A DNA stretch of 64,000 nt from an uncultured Porphyromonadaceae bacterium (GTDB lineage Bacteria > Bacteroidota > Bacteroidia > Bacteroidales > Muribaculaceae). A program made the position numbers and the translations under genes. Location: contig CAMKOE010000007.1 in the NCBI GenBank assembly GCA_946414395.1, positions 31,273 through 95,272 on the forward strand, given 5' to 3'. Positions 47,004 through 55,977 of this stretch are shown here, in pieces; within the stretch, counting starts at the first letter, position 1; every line of letters begins with the position of its first letter. Under the pieces are notes generated by a model, which had not been told where the DNA came from, ran no database searches, and saw only the letters and a program-made list of their open reading frames with translations.

Positions 47004-48260
47004 TTAACGAATCTTGAGGGTTACAAACGTCAATGCGGCCAGCAGGATGCTCACCAGGAAGAATCGCATCACAATCTTGGCCTCGGGGATGCGGTGATCG
47101 GGGGTCTTGACCTTGTAGTCCCAGGTGATCTTGGCTGGGTCTATCGTGAAGTGATGGTGCAACGGCGTCATCTTGAACAGGCGATGGCCGGCGCCATGGC
47201 GCTTGACATACCACACTTGCAGGATGACCGACAACTCCTCGATGAGGAAAATGCCACACAGCAGGGGGATGAGCCACTCCTTGCGTATCAGCACCGCAAA
47301 CACGGCGATGATGCCGCCCAGGCACAGGCTACCCGTGTCGCCCATGAAGACCTGAGCGGGATAGGAGTTATACCACAGGAAGCCGATTGTGGCACCAATA
47401 AACGCGGCGGCATATACCACCAGTTCACTGCTATCCGGGATATACATGATGTTGAGGTAGGACGAGTAGATGACGTTGCCTCCCAGATAGCACATGATGG
47501 CCAGTGCAACGCCGATAATCGCCGATGTGCCTGTCGCCAGGCCGTCCACACCGTCGGTCAGGTTGGCACCATTGCTCACCGCCGTGATGACAAAGATGGT
47601 CACCAGGATGAACAGGATCCAGCCGCCAGCCTGCTTGTACTTGCCCATCCAGCCCGTGAAGTAGGCGTAGTCAAAATTGTGGTTCTTGACAAAGGGCAGG
47701 GTCGTCTTGGTCGCCTTGACGGCCTGGGACTTGTGGACTTCGACGAGTTCGGGAGTCTCGTTGCGGCTGGTCACATGCACATTCTCGTTCATGACAATGG
47801 CCGGGCTCAGGTACATGGTCAGACCCACGATGATGCCCAGGCCCACCTGGCCGACAATCTTGAACTTGCCCTTGAGGCCTTCCTTGTTGTGGTGGAAGAC
47901 CTTGATGTAGTCGTCGGCAAAGCCCAGAGCGCCGCACCACAGGGTGGACACGATCATGAGCAGCATGTAAACATTGTTGAGTTTGCCCAGCAACAGGCAA
48001 GGCACGAGGATGGAGATGATGATGATGATACCACCCATCGTGGGTGTGCCCTGCTTGGCGGAATTGCCTCCCAGTTTCTCATCCCTCTCCTTGTCACACA
48101 TCTGGTGGTTCTTGAGCCTGAAGATGATGCGACGGCCAATCACGATGCCGATGAACAGCGACAGGATGAAGGCAAAGCCCGACCTGAACGTGATGTACTC
48201 GAACAGGCGCGCTCCACTGATGTGGTACTGTTGCAGATAATGGAAAAGATGATACAACAT
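47004..48260 (-). CDS. mraY: Phospho-N-acetylmuramoyl-pentapeptide-transferase
   Basis: A 418-residue polytopic enzyme. GTPTMGGIIIIISI near residue 72 and the DDYIKV segment (Asp pair) near 120 are MraY motifs; NLTDGVDGLATGTSAI near 235 and LHHHFTIDPAKITWDYK near 370 complete the active site. It transfers phospho-MurNAc-pentapeptide to undecaprenyl phosphate, giving lipid I. Larger than E. coli MraY (360) because of extra loop sequence around residues 165-215. Confidence 0.95.
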   Translation of the reverse strand: MLYHLFHYLQQYHISGARLFEYITFRSGFAFILSLFIGIVIGRRIIFRLKNHQMCDKERDEKLGGNSAKQGTPTMGGIIIIISILVPCLLLGKLNNVYMLLMIVSTLWCGALGFADDYIKVFHHNKEGLKGKFKIVGQVGLGIIVGLTMYLSPAIVMNENVHVTSRNETPELVEVHKSQAVKATKTTLPFVKNHNFDYAYFTGWMGKYKQAGGWILFILVTIFVITAVSNGANLTDGVDGLATGTSAIIGVALAIMCYLGGNVIYSSYLNIMYIPDSSELVVYAAAFIGATIGFLWYNSYPAQVFMGDTGSLCLGGIIAVFAVLIRKEWLIPLLCGIFLIEELSVILQVWYVKRHGAGHRLFKMTPLHHHFTIDPAKITWDYKVKTPDHRIPEAKIVMRFFLVSILLAALTFVTLKIR

Positions 48261-48289
48261 AATCTATCTGTATTTCGTTAATAATCGGT

Positions 48290-49753
48290 TTATTGAGGCT
48301 CACTTGCAAAGACCTCAAGAATCTGCTCGCGGTCATCAAAATGATGCTTCACGCCCTGGATTTCCTGATAGTCCTCATGACCCTTGCCAGCCACGAGCAC
48401 CACATCACCGGGCTGTGCCAACTGGCAGGCGGTGCGGATGGCTTGACGACGGTCGGCAATGGTGATGACACGGCCAGCGGCCTCCACGGGGACGCCTTCC
48501 TCCATCTCGTGGAGGATAGCCAGCGGATCCTCGGTGCGGGGGTTGTCACTGGTGAGCACCACACGGTCGCTCAGCGTTGCGGCCTCGCGGGCCATGATGG
48601 GGCGCTTGCCGCGGTCACGGTCGCCACCACAGCCACACACGGTGATGACTTGACCCGTCTTGCCCACGACCTCTTGAATGGTCTTGAGCACGTTGACGAG
48701 GGCGTCCGGGGTGTGGGCATAGTCCACGATGGCGGTGTAGCCGCGGGGAGAACGCATCGTCTGGAAACGTCCGGCAACGGGCTCGAGACGGCTCATGTTG
48801 ACCAGCACCTGCTGCGGGTCAAATCCCAGCAGCAGCGATGCGCCATAGACCGACAGCAGGTTGTAGGCATTGAAGCGGCCCGTGAAGAGCACTTCAACGA
48901 GATTGCCGTTCAGTTCGAGCGTCGTGCCGTCGAGGCGCGATTCCATGATGCGACCCTTGTAGTCGGCCATCGAGCGCAACGAGTAGCGGTACTTGTCGGC
49001 TGCGGTGTTCTGCAGCATGACCTCGCCCACCTTGTCATCGGCATTGACCAGCGCGAATGCCCCCTTGGGCAGCGCGTCAAAGAACATTTTCTTGGCAGCG
49101 ATGTAGTTATCCACCGTCTTGTGGAAGTCCATGTGGTCGCGTGTGAGGTTGGTGAAGATGCCACCGGCAAAGGTGATGCCCTCGATGCGCCGCTGGACAC
49201 AGGCATGGGAACTCACCTCCATGAACGCATACTCACAACCAGCCTGTACCATCTCGTGCAGCAGGCGGTTGAGCGTCAAGTGGTCGGGCGTGGTCTGCTT
49301 GGCAGGCTGCTCAACCGTGTCGATGATGTTCTTGACCGTGGACAGCAGGCCTGCCTTGTGGCCCATGAGCCGGGTCATCTCATAGAGCAAGGTCGCAGTG
49401 GTCGTCTTGCCGTTGGTGCCGGTGACGCCCACCAGTTTCAAGGCCTTGGAGGGATGGTCAAACCACTCGTCGGCGATGTGTGCCAGGGCGACGATGCTGT
49501 TCTCGACTTGTATGTAGGTTGCGGTCTCACTCAACTCCTGGGGCAGTTCCTCACACACGATAGCGCTTGCACCCGCAGCCACGACGCTGGGGATGAAGCG
49601 GTGAGAATCCACCTTGACGCCCTTGACGGCAACAAACATGACACCCTGCCGGGCCTCTCTGGAATCATTGATGAGACCGGTGATTTCCACCTGGGTATCG
49701 CCTATTACCTGAATCGGCTTGATAGACGTGAGCAATTGTGATAACTTTTTCAT
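48290..49753 (-). CDS. murE: UDP-MurNAc-L-alanyl-D-glutamate-2,6-diaminopimelate ligase
   Basis: A 487-residue Mur ligase. ATP loop GTNGKTTTATLL near residue 110, the YDYAHTPDAL-like VDYAHTPDALVNVL near 340, and DNPRTEDP near 405. The DNPR motif is the one linked to meso-diaminopimelate specificity rather than L-lysine, so the stem peptide third residue is probably meso-DAP. Cytoplasmic; follows ftsI in the transcript. Confidence 0.95.
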   Translation of the reverse strand: MKKLSQLLTSIKPIQVIGDTQVEITGLINDSREARQGVMFVAVKGVKVDSHRFIPSVVAAGASAIVCEELPQELSETATYIQVENSIVALAHIADEWFDHPSKALKLVGVTGTNGKTTTATLLYEMTRLMGHKAGLLSTVKNIIDTVEQPAKQTTPDHLTLNRLLHEMVQAGCEYAFMEVSSHACVQRRIEGITFAGGIFTNLTRDHMDFHKTVDNYIAAKKMFFDALPKGAFALVNADDKVGEVMLQNTAADKYRYSLRSMADYKGRIMESRLDGTTLELNGNLVEVLFTGRFNAYNLLSVYGASLLLGFDPQQVLVNMSRLEPVAGRFQTMRSPRGYTAIVDYAHTPDALVNVLKTIQEVVGKTGQVITVCGCGGDRDRGKRPIMAREAATLSDRVVLTSDNPRTEDPLAILHEMEEGVPVEAAGRVITIADRRQAIRTACQLAQPGDVVLVAGKGHEDYQEIQGVKHHFDDREQILEVFASEPQ

Positions 49754-49765
49754 GATGATGGGTAA

Positions 49766-51889
49766 TTAGGAATTTCTCAAATGTAAGTTAATGCGCTGTC
49801 CGCGTGTGAAGCCCGAACCGGCGGCAAGACTCTGTGAAGTCACCATGCCCGATCCCGTGAAATTCACGGTGAGGCCGGCATCCTCCAGCACCTTGATGGC
49901 CTGGCGGATGTCGAGTCCGATGACGTTGGGCACACCCTTGGTCACCTTGGGCGGGCGGGCATAGCGGTGGGCCGTGTTCACGTTCAAGCCTCGCTTGATG
50001 TTGTTCATGGCGTTATCGTTCCACGATGCGAACAGCGTGGGATAGTTCTTCTTGTCATTATCGGCCGCTCCGGCAGCGAGGTCGTCGGACGTGATGTCGA
50101 GCAGACCGTTGGCATACATCTTGAGCGCGATGTTCTTCAAGACCATGCCGCTGCTGGCTCCAGCGCCACGGTCGGCACCCAGCATGAGCACGATGCAGGA
50201 GTACTTGGGCTTCTCATAGGGGAAGAAGCCGCAGAAGGCCAATCGCTTCTGGCCGCCATACTGGCCACCGGCGTTGGTAAACGCGGTTCCGGTCTTGCCT
50301 GCGATTTTCACCCTCTCGTCCTGAACCCAGTGGCGGGCAGTGCCGTGAGAGCCCCACACGACGTCATAGAGCATCTGGCGCAACTTGGCGGCATTCTCGG
50401 GAGAGCACACCTGCTTGCGGACGTAGGTCACGGGGATGATGGAATCGGGCTCGCCTTCGCGCGAGAGTTTCTTGACCAGATGCGGGCGCACAAACTTGCC
50501 GTCGTTGGCGATGGCATTGTACATGGCCAGCGTGTACAGCGGCGGGATGGTCGTGGCATAGCCGTAGGCCTGACGCGTGAGTGACAGTTTATCCCAGTTC
50601 TTGTTGCCCAGGACGGGGAAGTTGGGGGTCGTCTCACCGCCAATGCCAGTGTGGAAGGGCTCGAAGAAGCCCATTTCCTCAAGGCGCTTGCGGAAACCGC
50701 CGGGATTCTGGCCATAATCCTTGACAATGATTTTGGCCATGCCGATGTTGGACGACGTCTCGATGATTTCACGCGGCGTACGCGTTGCCGCGCCGTGGGG
50801 CCTGTCGCTGATGTTGCGGCCGGCATAGGTCCAGTCCGAGCCGGTGGCGATGGGCGCGTTGATGTCGTTGACGATGCCGTCCTCGAGGGCCACCATCATC
50901 GAGATGGTCTTGACCACCGATCCGGGCTCATAGCCCAGCACGGCGTGGTTGATGCCCTCGACATACTTGCCGGTCTCCTCATTGAGTTCCAGATTGCTGA
51001 TGGCCTTGATCTCACCGGTTGCCACCTCCATGAGCACACAGGTGCCCCACTTGGAGCCCGTCTCGATGCACATCTTGTTGAGTTCGTTCTCGACGATGTC
51101 CTGCAACTGGACGTTGATGGTCGTGGTGATGTCATAACCCTTGACGGCAGGGACACTCTCGGCCCTGACGATACCGTGGGTCAACTGGATGTTCCTGGCT
51201 ACGCCGGGACGGCCATAGAGCAGCGAGTCCAATGCCATTTCCAGGCCGGAATGGCCGTGGATGCTGGAACTCGTCTCGTTCTGGCCCACATTGCCGATAC
51301 TGCGCGCAGCCATGTCGCCGTAGGGCTTGATGCGGCGGTTGTGCTTCTCGGTATAGAAGCCGTTCTTGTTCTTGGCACGACGCAGGAAGGGGAACTGCCT
51401 CACGCGCTCATACTCCTTGTGGGTGAGCATGTAGGGGAAGAGTTTGTAGGCGCGGTTTTTCTTGCCTTTCTTCCCGCCAGGGCCCACCTTCTCGGCAGCA
51501 TCGAGGATACTCTTGCGGTCGCTCAGGATCTTCTGCTTCCACTGGGCGGCTGTCATCGAGTTGTCAAACACGGCTAGGCTGTCGCTGAGCGGGCCGATGT
51601 CCTTCATCAGGCTATCAACCTTGATACCCTCGGTGAACCAGTCGATGCGCAGCACATAGTACTGCAGGTTAGCGGCCAGCACCGTGCCGTTATCGGCCAG
51701 CAACTTGCCGCGCTCGGGTTCGATGGCCGACGTGCTGGTGAGCACCGAGTTGGCCTTCTTGTTCCACTCGGCAGCCTGCACGACTGTGGTCTTGAACAGG
51801 TCCCACGCGATTGCGGACGAGAAGAGCAGCATCAAGCCAACCACGATGGCATAGCGCGCAAGGATATGTCGTTTGTTGTTCTGTTTCAT
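49766..51889 (-). CDS. ftsI: Division-specific penicillin-binding protein (FtsI/PBP3 type, PASTA C-terminus)
   Basis: A 707-residue class B PBP. N-terminal TM segment near residues 10-30, dimerisation/pedestal domain, then the transpeptidase with SVVK near residue 324 (in EPGSVVKTI), SSN (TSSNIGMAK) and KTG (AGKTGTAF). A PASTA module occupies roughly the last 65 residues (VTKGVPNVIGLDIRQAIKVLEDAG). It crosslinks septal peptidoglycan and pairs with FtsW. MKQNNKRH at 51889 is preferred over the Met five codons upstream (51904). Confidence 0.94.
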   Translation of the reverse strand: MKQNNKRHILARYAIVVGLMLLFSSAIAWDLFKTTVVQAAEWNKKANSVLTSTSAIEPERGKLLADNGTVLAANLQYYVLRIDWFTEGIKVDSLMKDIGPLSDSLAVFDNSMTAAQWKQKILSDRKSILDAAEKVGPGGKKGKKNRAYKLFPYMLTHKEYERVRQFPFLRRAKNKNGFYTEKHNRRIKPYGDMAARSIGNVGQNETSSSIHGHSGLEMALDSLLYGRPGVARNIQLTHGIVRAESVPAVKGYDITTTINVQLQDIVENELNKMCIETGSKWGTCVLMEVATGEIKAISNLELNEETGKYVEGINHAVLGYEPGSVVKTISMMVALEDGIVNDINAPIATGSDWTYAGRNISDRPHGAATRTPREIIETSSNIGMAKIIVKDYGQNPGGFRKRLEEMGFFEPFHTGIGGETTPNFPVLGNKNWDKLSLTRQAYGYATTIPPLYTLAMYNAIANDGKFVRPHLVKKLSREGEPDSIIPVTYVRKQVCSPENAAKLRQMLYDVVWGSHGTARHWVQDERVKIAGKTGTAFTNAGGQYGGQKRLAFCGFFPYEKPKYSCIVLMLGADRGAGASSGMVLKNIALKMYANGLLDITSDDLAAGAADNDKKNYPTLFASWNDNAMNNIKRGLNVNTAHRYARPPKVTKGVPNVIGLDIRQAIKVLEDAGLTVNFTGSGMVTSQSLAAGSGFTRGQRINLHLRNS

Positions 51890-51937
51890 TGTCTTGCTGA
51901 TCAATGGGTGTATTCAACTAACTGGGGAGGGGCAATC

Positions 51938-52285
51938 TTACTTTTCTCTCAGCGAATAGGGGGGCTCGGTGGGAGCGGCCAGGCCCAGGCGCTTTTCCTG
52001 CATGAGTTTGGTCATCTCACTCTCGCGTATCATCGAGTTGTACTTGGCGCTGGCGTTCACCAGGTCGGTCTGGGCATTAGCCAGTTCGGTCTTGAGCGTG
52101 ATGACCTCCTGCATGCTGCTCTGACACACAAATTTGTTGGCGATATAGGTGAGTGCCATGATGACAAGGGCGATGATGTACACCGCATTACGCTTGAAGA
52201 AGTCCAGCGAGAAGAAACGGCCCTGGATGATATCCTTGCCCGCCTTCCTGCCTGATGTGGTTGTGAAATTTTTTTTCTCGCTCAT
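51938..52285 (-). CDS. ftsL: FtsL-like division protein
   Basis: A 115-residue single-pass protein: TM segment at about 36-52 (AVYIIALVIMALTYIAN), then a coiled coil (LKTELANAQTDLVNASAKYNS). Sequence is not strongly conserved in this family; the call rests on size, topology and position between rsmH and ftsI. It would join FtsQ and FtsB in the divisome. Confidence 0.8.
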   Translation of the reverse strand: MSEKKNFTTTSGRKAGKDIIQGRFFSLDFFKRNAVYIIALVIMALTYIANKFVCQSSMQEVITLKTELANAQTDLVNASAKYNSMIRESEMTKLMQEKRLGLAAPTEPPYSLREK

Positions 52286-52323
52286 TGCTGGTTAACGCTT
52301 GGATTGCTGTTGTGATGTTATTG

Positions 52324-53247
52324 TTACTTCTTGTTGTGTGTCGGGCGCTCGACGAGTTCGGCGATGCGCAACTTGGCGCTGCGGGAACGGGGATTGCGCT
52401 CCACCTCCTCGGCCGTGGGCACGATGACCTTGTTGTTCACCACACGCCAGGGGGTGATGACGCGGCCATAGAAATCCTTCTCCTGCTTGCCCTCGACGTT
52501 ACCGGAGCGCATGAAATTCTTGACCATGCGGTCCTCGAGGGAGTGATAGGTGATAATCACCAGCCGCCCTCCGGGGTTGAGCACCTCCAGCGACTGCTGG
52601 AGCAGCCGGCGCAGGGCATTGAGTTCACCGTTGACCTCGATGCGCAGTGCCTGGAACACCATGGAGAGTTCTTTCTTCTCCTGTGAAGGCTTGAGCATGG
52701 GGCGCACGACATCGACGAGTTGGCCGGTCGTGGACAGGGGGCGGGCCTTGGCAATGGCGGCTGCCAGGCTGCGGGATTGCCTCAACTCGCCATAGAGGTA
52801 GAGGACATTGGCCAGGCGCTCCTCGCTGTAGGTGTTGAGCAACTCGCTCGCCGTGAACGAGGCGCTGCGGTTCATCCTCATGTCGAGTGGGGCATCTGCC
52901 CTGAAGGTAAAGCCGCGGTCCACCGCATCAAAGTGGTGAAACGAGACGCCCAGGTCGGCCAGGATGCCATCAACCCCCGAGAAGCCGTAATAGCGCAGGA
53001 AATTCTTGATATAGGCGAAGTTACCGTGTGCAAATGCAAACCTGTCGTCGTGCAACCTGTTGGCCCAGGCATCCATGTCCTGGTCCATGCCGACGAGCCT
53101 GCCCTCGGGCGACAAGCGCTCCATGATGGCACGACTGTGCCCGCCGCCGCCAAAGGTGACGTCAACATATGCGCCATCGGGCTTGGTTACAAGCCCGTCA
53201 ATGCTCTCGTTGAGCAATGCAGGTATGTGATATACAGTCTGTTCCAT
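52324..53247 (-). CDS. rsmH: 16S rRNA (cytosine-1402 N4)-methyltransferase
   Basis: A 307-residue methyltransferase. The N-terminal YHIPALLNESIDGL and the SAM-binding VDVTFGGGGHSRAIMERL segments are typical, as is NPGGRLVIITYHSLEDRMVK near residue 230. It methylates C1402 of 16S rRNA. The Met at 53247 is chosen over the in-frame Met at 53304: the longer start would sit on the -7 box at 53302-53309. It is the first gene of the dcw cluster here; no mraZ precedes it. Confidence 0.95.
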   Translation of the reverse strand: MEQTVYHIPALLNESIDGLVTKPDGAYVDVTFGGGGHSRAIMERLSPEGRLVGMDQDMDAWANRLHDDRFAFAHGNFAYIKNFLRYYGFSGVDGILADLGVSFHHFDAVDRGFTFRADAPLDMRMNRSASFTASELLNTYSEERLANVLYLYGELRQSRSLAAAIAKARPLSTTGQLVDVVRPMLKPSQEKKELSMVFQALRIEVNGELNALRRLLQQSLEVLNPGGRLVIITYHSLEDRMVKNFMRSGNVEGKQEKDFYGRVITPWRVVNNKVIVPTAEEVERNPRSRSAKLRIAELVERPTHNKK

Positions 53248-53301
53248 TGCTATCTGTAATGCTATCGGGTGTTTCTCTCCTACCCCACTTTTTAGGGACT
53301 T

Positions 53302-53309
53302 CAAAGGTA
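53302..53309 (-). promoter_or_regulatory. -7 element for the dcw cluster
   Basis: TACCTTTG on the minus strand, 54 bp upstream of the rsmH start; no -33 box at standard spacing. Confidence 0.6.
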
Positions 53310-53615
53310 CAACATTTTTCGCGATTATTTACAATCTCAAACAAAAAAAATTTACAATTTTGAAAATTTTTTATTAACACCACCTGTTAATAAGTTTTAA
53401 ACGAGTGATTGATAATTACTTATAGTAAATTTACAAGTGCAAAATTGATGGAGTTTCACAAAATTTGGCATCGTCCCGCCCCCTGAAAGAGCCATCCTTG
53501 AAGACGGCTCAAAAAGCAATGCTTATCTTATTATCTCACAAGACGTTAAGTGAAATATATGAAAAAAAATCAAAAAATTATTACCGAAACCTATAGCAAC
53601 ATCAAAAAAAAGGGT
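53310..53615. other. AT-rich divergent intergenic region
   Basis: About 305 bp between the rsmH promoter and the lrp promoter. It is very rich in A/T runs and includes an inverted repeat TTATTAAC-ACCACCT-GTTAATAA (53371-53393) and a small GAGCC/GGCTC hairpin (53489-53507). No ORF or RNA gene was found. Confidence 0.6.
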
Positions 53616-53623
53616 TACATTTG
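53616..53623 (+). promoter_or_regulatory. -7 element for the Lrp/AsnC regulator
   Basis: TACATTTG, 25 bp before the ATG at 53649; -33 box not evident. Confidence 0.5.
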
Positions 53624-53648
53624 CATTATGATATAAAAATCTTGGTTC

Positions 53649-54113
53649 ATGGAAAAGATTGACAATCTAGACAAAAAAATTCTTGAAATTGTGATGAATA
53701 ATGCGCGTATTCCCAGCAAAGACGTCGCACAGGTGTGCGGTGTCTCGCGCGCTGCAGTACACCAACGCATCCAGCGCCTGATAGATGATGGCGTCATCAC
53801 CGGATCGGGATATAACGTGAATCCCAAGTTACTTGGATACTCCACCTGCACCTTTATCGGACTGACGCTGGAGCGCGGTTCCATGTACCGCACCGTAGTC
53901 CCTGAATTGCTGAAAATCAAGGAAGTAGTGGAGTGCCACTTCACGACGGGCCACTACACGATGATGATTAAGGTTTACGCTCGCGACAACGAGCACCTAA
54001 TGTCGCTGGTCAACGACCGCATCCAGCACATCGAGGGCGTCGCCGCCACCGAGACCCTCATCTCCCTCGAGCAGAGCATCAGCCGCACACTGCCCATCTA
54101 TTACAATGACTAA
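53649..54113 (+). CDS. Lrp/AsnC family transcriptional regulator
   Basis: A 154-residue protein with an N-terminal helix-turn-helix (residues about 5-60: NLDKKILEIVMNNARIPSKD...VSRAAVHQRIQRLIDDGVI) and a C-terminal RAM/AsnC ligand-binding beta domain from residue 70 (CTFIGLTLERG, VVECHFTTGHYTMMIKVYA). Such proteins usually respond to amino acids. It is divergent from the dcw cluster and upstream of the mannose-1-phosphate guanylyltransferase gene, with no operon partner, so targets cannot be inferred. Confidence 0.88.
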   Translation: MEKIDNLDKKILEIVMNNARIPSKDVAQVCGVSRAAVHQRIQRLIDDGVITGSGYNVNPKLLGYSTCTFIGLTLERGSMYRTVVPELLKIKEVVECHFTTGHYTMMIKVYARDNEHLMSLVNDRIQHIEGVAATETLISLEQSISRTLPIYYND

Positions 54114-54263
54114 CCGATAAATGATGCCACCCCAGGGTGCTTCGATAAATTAATGTACCGGAGCGCACTACCATTGTGCCGATTGAACTGAGTCCCCCCC
54201 CCGAAACGCATACGATTTCCATGAATTGTGCGTGATAAGAGAATGACTTAAAGGTTTTATTTG

Positions 54264-54271
54264 TACCTTTG
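54264..54271 (+). promoter_or_regulatory. -7 element for the mannose-1-phosphate guanylyltransferase gene
   Basis: TACCTTTG, 52 bp before the ATG at 54324. It rules out the more distal in-frame start at 54261. Confidence 0.55.
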
Positions 54272-54323
54272 CCACATTAATTCAATAATTACCGTTTATT
54301 ATAAAATCACAACTGATATAAAA

Positions 54324-55403
54324 ATGGATAACAACAGATACTGCGTTATCATGTGTGGCGGCGTGGGCAGCCGCTTCTGGCCCTTCAGCAAATCGGCCAA
54401 GCCAAAACAGTTCATTGATTTCTTTGGCACCGGACGCAGCCTGCTGCAGATGGCTGTTGACCGCATGGAAGGTATCGTCCCCATGGACAATATCCTGCTC
54501 ATCACCAACGAGAGTTATGAATCGCTCATCAAGGAGCAATTGCCCGATATCAAGGACAGCCAGATCCTGCTGGAGCCCGCCCGCCGCAATACCGCCCCGT
54601 GCATCGCATGGGCCGCCCACCACATCAAGGCCATCAACCCCGAGGCCCGCATGATGGTGGCTCCCAGCGACCACCTCATCATCAACGAGGAGAAATTCAA
54701 GCAGAGTGTGGTCAAGGCGTTTGACTTCATCGAGTCCCGTGACGCGCTCGTGACCATGGGCATCAAGCCCACCCGCCCCGAGACCGGATATGGCTATATC
54801 CAAGTGGGAGAACCTGTTACGGCCAATTTCTCATCGGTAAAGACCTTCACCGAGAAACCCGACGAATATCTGGCCAACGAGTTCCTCAAGTCGGGAGAGT
54901 TTTTCTGGAATTCGGGCATGTTCTTCTGGAGTGCCGACAGCATCTTGAAGGCCCTGAGCGCCTGCGCCCCAGAGGTCACCGCCGTGTTTGACAACGGCAA
55001 GCAGTACTTTGGCACCGACCAGGAGACAGACTACATCAACACCCACTTCGAGGCCTGCCCGAGCATCAGCATCGACTTTGCCGTGATGGAAAAGGCACCC
55101 AACGTCTATGTCGAGACGGTTGACTTCGGGTGGAACGACCTGGGCACCTGGAGGTCGCTGTATGACCACTCGCCCAAGAACAAGGACGGCAACGTCACCC
55201 AGCAGTGCAAGGCTCTGATGTTCAACAGCCACAACAACATTGTTGCCGTCAAGGGCGACAAACTCGTAGTGGCCTCGGGCCTTGAAGGTTACATCGTGGC
55301 CGACGTGGACGATGCGCTTCTCATCGTTCCCCTCGACGAGGAACAGAAAATCAAGTTGTATGTCAATGAGGTGAAAGCAAAGTTCGGCGACAAATACCTC
55401 TAA
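54324..55403 (+). CDS. manC: Mannose-1-phosphate guanylyltransferase
   Basis: A 359-residue nucleotidyltransferase. The N-terminal CVIMCGGVGSRFWPFSK and SAKPKQFIDFFG segments match the GDP-mannose pyrophosphorylase pattern, and LLEPARRNTAPCIAWAA and FTEKPDEYLANEFL are conserved landmarks. It makes GDP-mannose for surface glycans. There is no C-terminal phosphomannose isomerase domain, so this is the monofunctional type. Single-gene transcript with its own promoter and a shared terminator. Confidence 0.9.
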   Translation: MDNNRYCVIMCGGVGSRFWPFSKSAKPKQFIDFFGTGRSLLQMAVDRMEGIVPMDNILLITNESYESLIKEQLPDIKDSQILLEPARRNTAPCIAWAAHHIKAINPEARMMVAPSDHLIINEEKFKQSVVKAFDFIESRDALVTMGIKPTRPETGYGYIQVGEPVTANFSSVKTFTEKPDEYLANEFLKSGEFFWNSGMFFWSADSILKALSACAPEVTAVFDNGKQYFGTDQETDYINTHFEACPSISIDFAVMEKAPNVYVETVDFGWNDLGTWRSLYDHSPKNKDGNVTQQCKALMFNSHNNIVAVKGDKLVVASGLEGYIVADVDDALLIVPLDEEQKIKLYVNEVKAKFGDKYL

Positions 55404-55448
55404 TCGAGACCTATCACGCTACCCCTCCCCCAACCGGAGGATGCCAAT

Positions 55449-55493
55449 AACAGTCACGGGACCCGCGCGGCAAGCATGGGTCCCGTGACTGTT
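55449..55493. terminator. Bidirectional terminator-like hairpin between manC and ssb
   Basis: Perfect 16-bp arms AACAGTCACGGGACCC (55449-55464) and GGGTCCCGTGACTGTT (55478-55493) between convergent genes. Confidence 0.8.
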
Positions 55494-55522
55494 ACTCATT
55501 ATCTGTCATCAGGCAGTCAAGC

Positions 55523-55927
55523 CTATAACGGGGCGTCGCCCGCATTCTGGCTTCCGGCAGGCTGTTGAGGCTGCTGAGCGGGAGCCGCTGCAGCAGGACG
55601 CGCCAGCAATTCAAAAGTGTCCACATAAATCTCGGTCGTGTAGCGCTTCACCTTGTTGCGGTCCTCCCAGGCACGGGTGCGCAGGCGACCCTCCAGATAA
55701 ATCTGTGTGCCCTTGCGGATATAGCGCTCGGCCACCTCGGCATTCTTGCCCCACATGACGATGTTGTGCCACTCGGTGCGCTCGGGCACCTGCACGCCAT
55801 TGGCATTGGTATAGGCGCGATCGGTGGTAGCGAGCGTGAACGAAGCGACGGGCTGATTCTGTGCGACATAGCGCACATCCGGGTCACGGCCCACACGGCC
55901 CAGTAGAATGACTTTATTGACTGACAT
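55523..55927 (-). CDS. ssb: Single-stranded DNA-binding protein
   Basis: A 134-residue OB-fold protein. [20 protein letters not shown] and [18 protein letters not shown] are typical SSB motifs through about residue 105. The tail is Gln/Pro/Ala-rich and ends NAGDAPL rather than the usual acidic DDDIPF-like tip, so partner recruitment may differ. It lies 50 bp downstream of the ArgC-like gene on the same strand. Confidence 0.92.
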   Translation of the reverse strand: MSVNKVILLGRVGRDPDVRYVAQNQPVASFTLATTDRAYTNANGVQVPERTEWHNIVMWGKNAEVAERYIRKGTQIYLEGRLRTRAWEDRNKVKRYTTEIYVDTFELLARPAAAAPAQQPQQPAGSQNAGDAPL

Positions 55928-55977
55928 AAGATTTGATGGTATTTATATATGTATTATGTATTGAAGTTATATTCACA

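Noticed and set aside
53310..53615. AT-rich repeats between rsmH and lrp as a possible replication origin
   Set aside because: No DnaA-box cluster was recognised and no origin-linked gene is present; divergent promoters explain the AT content.
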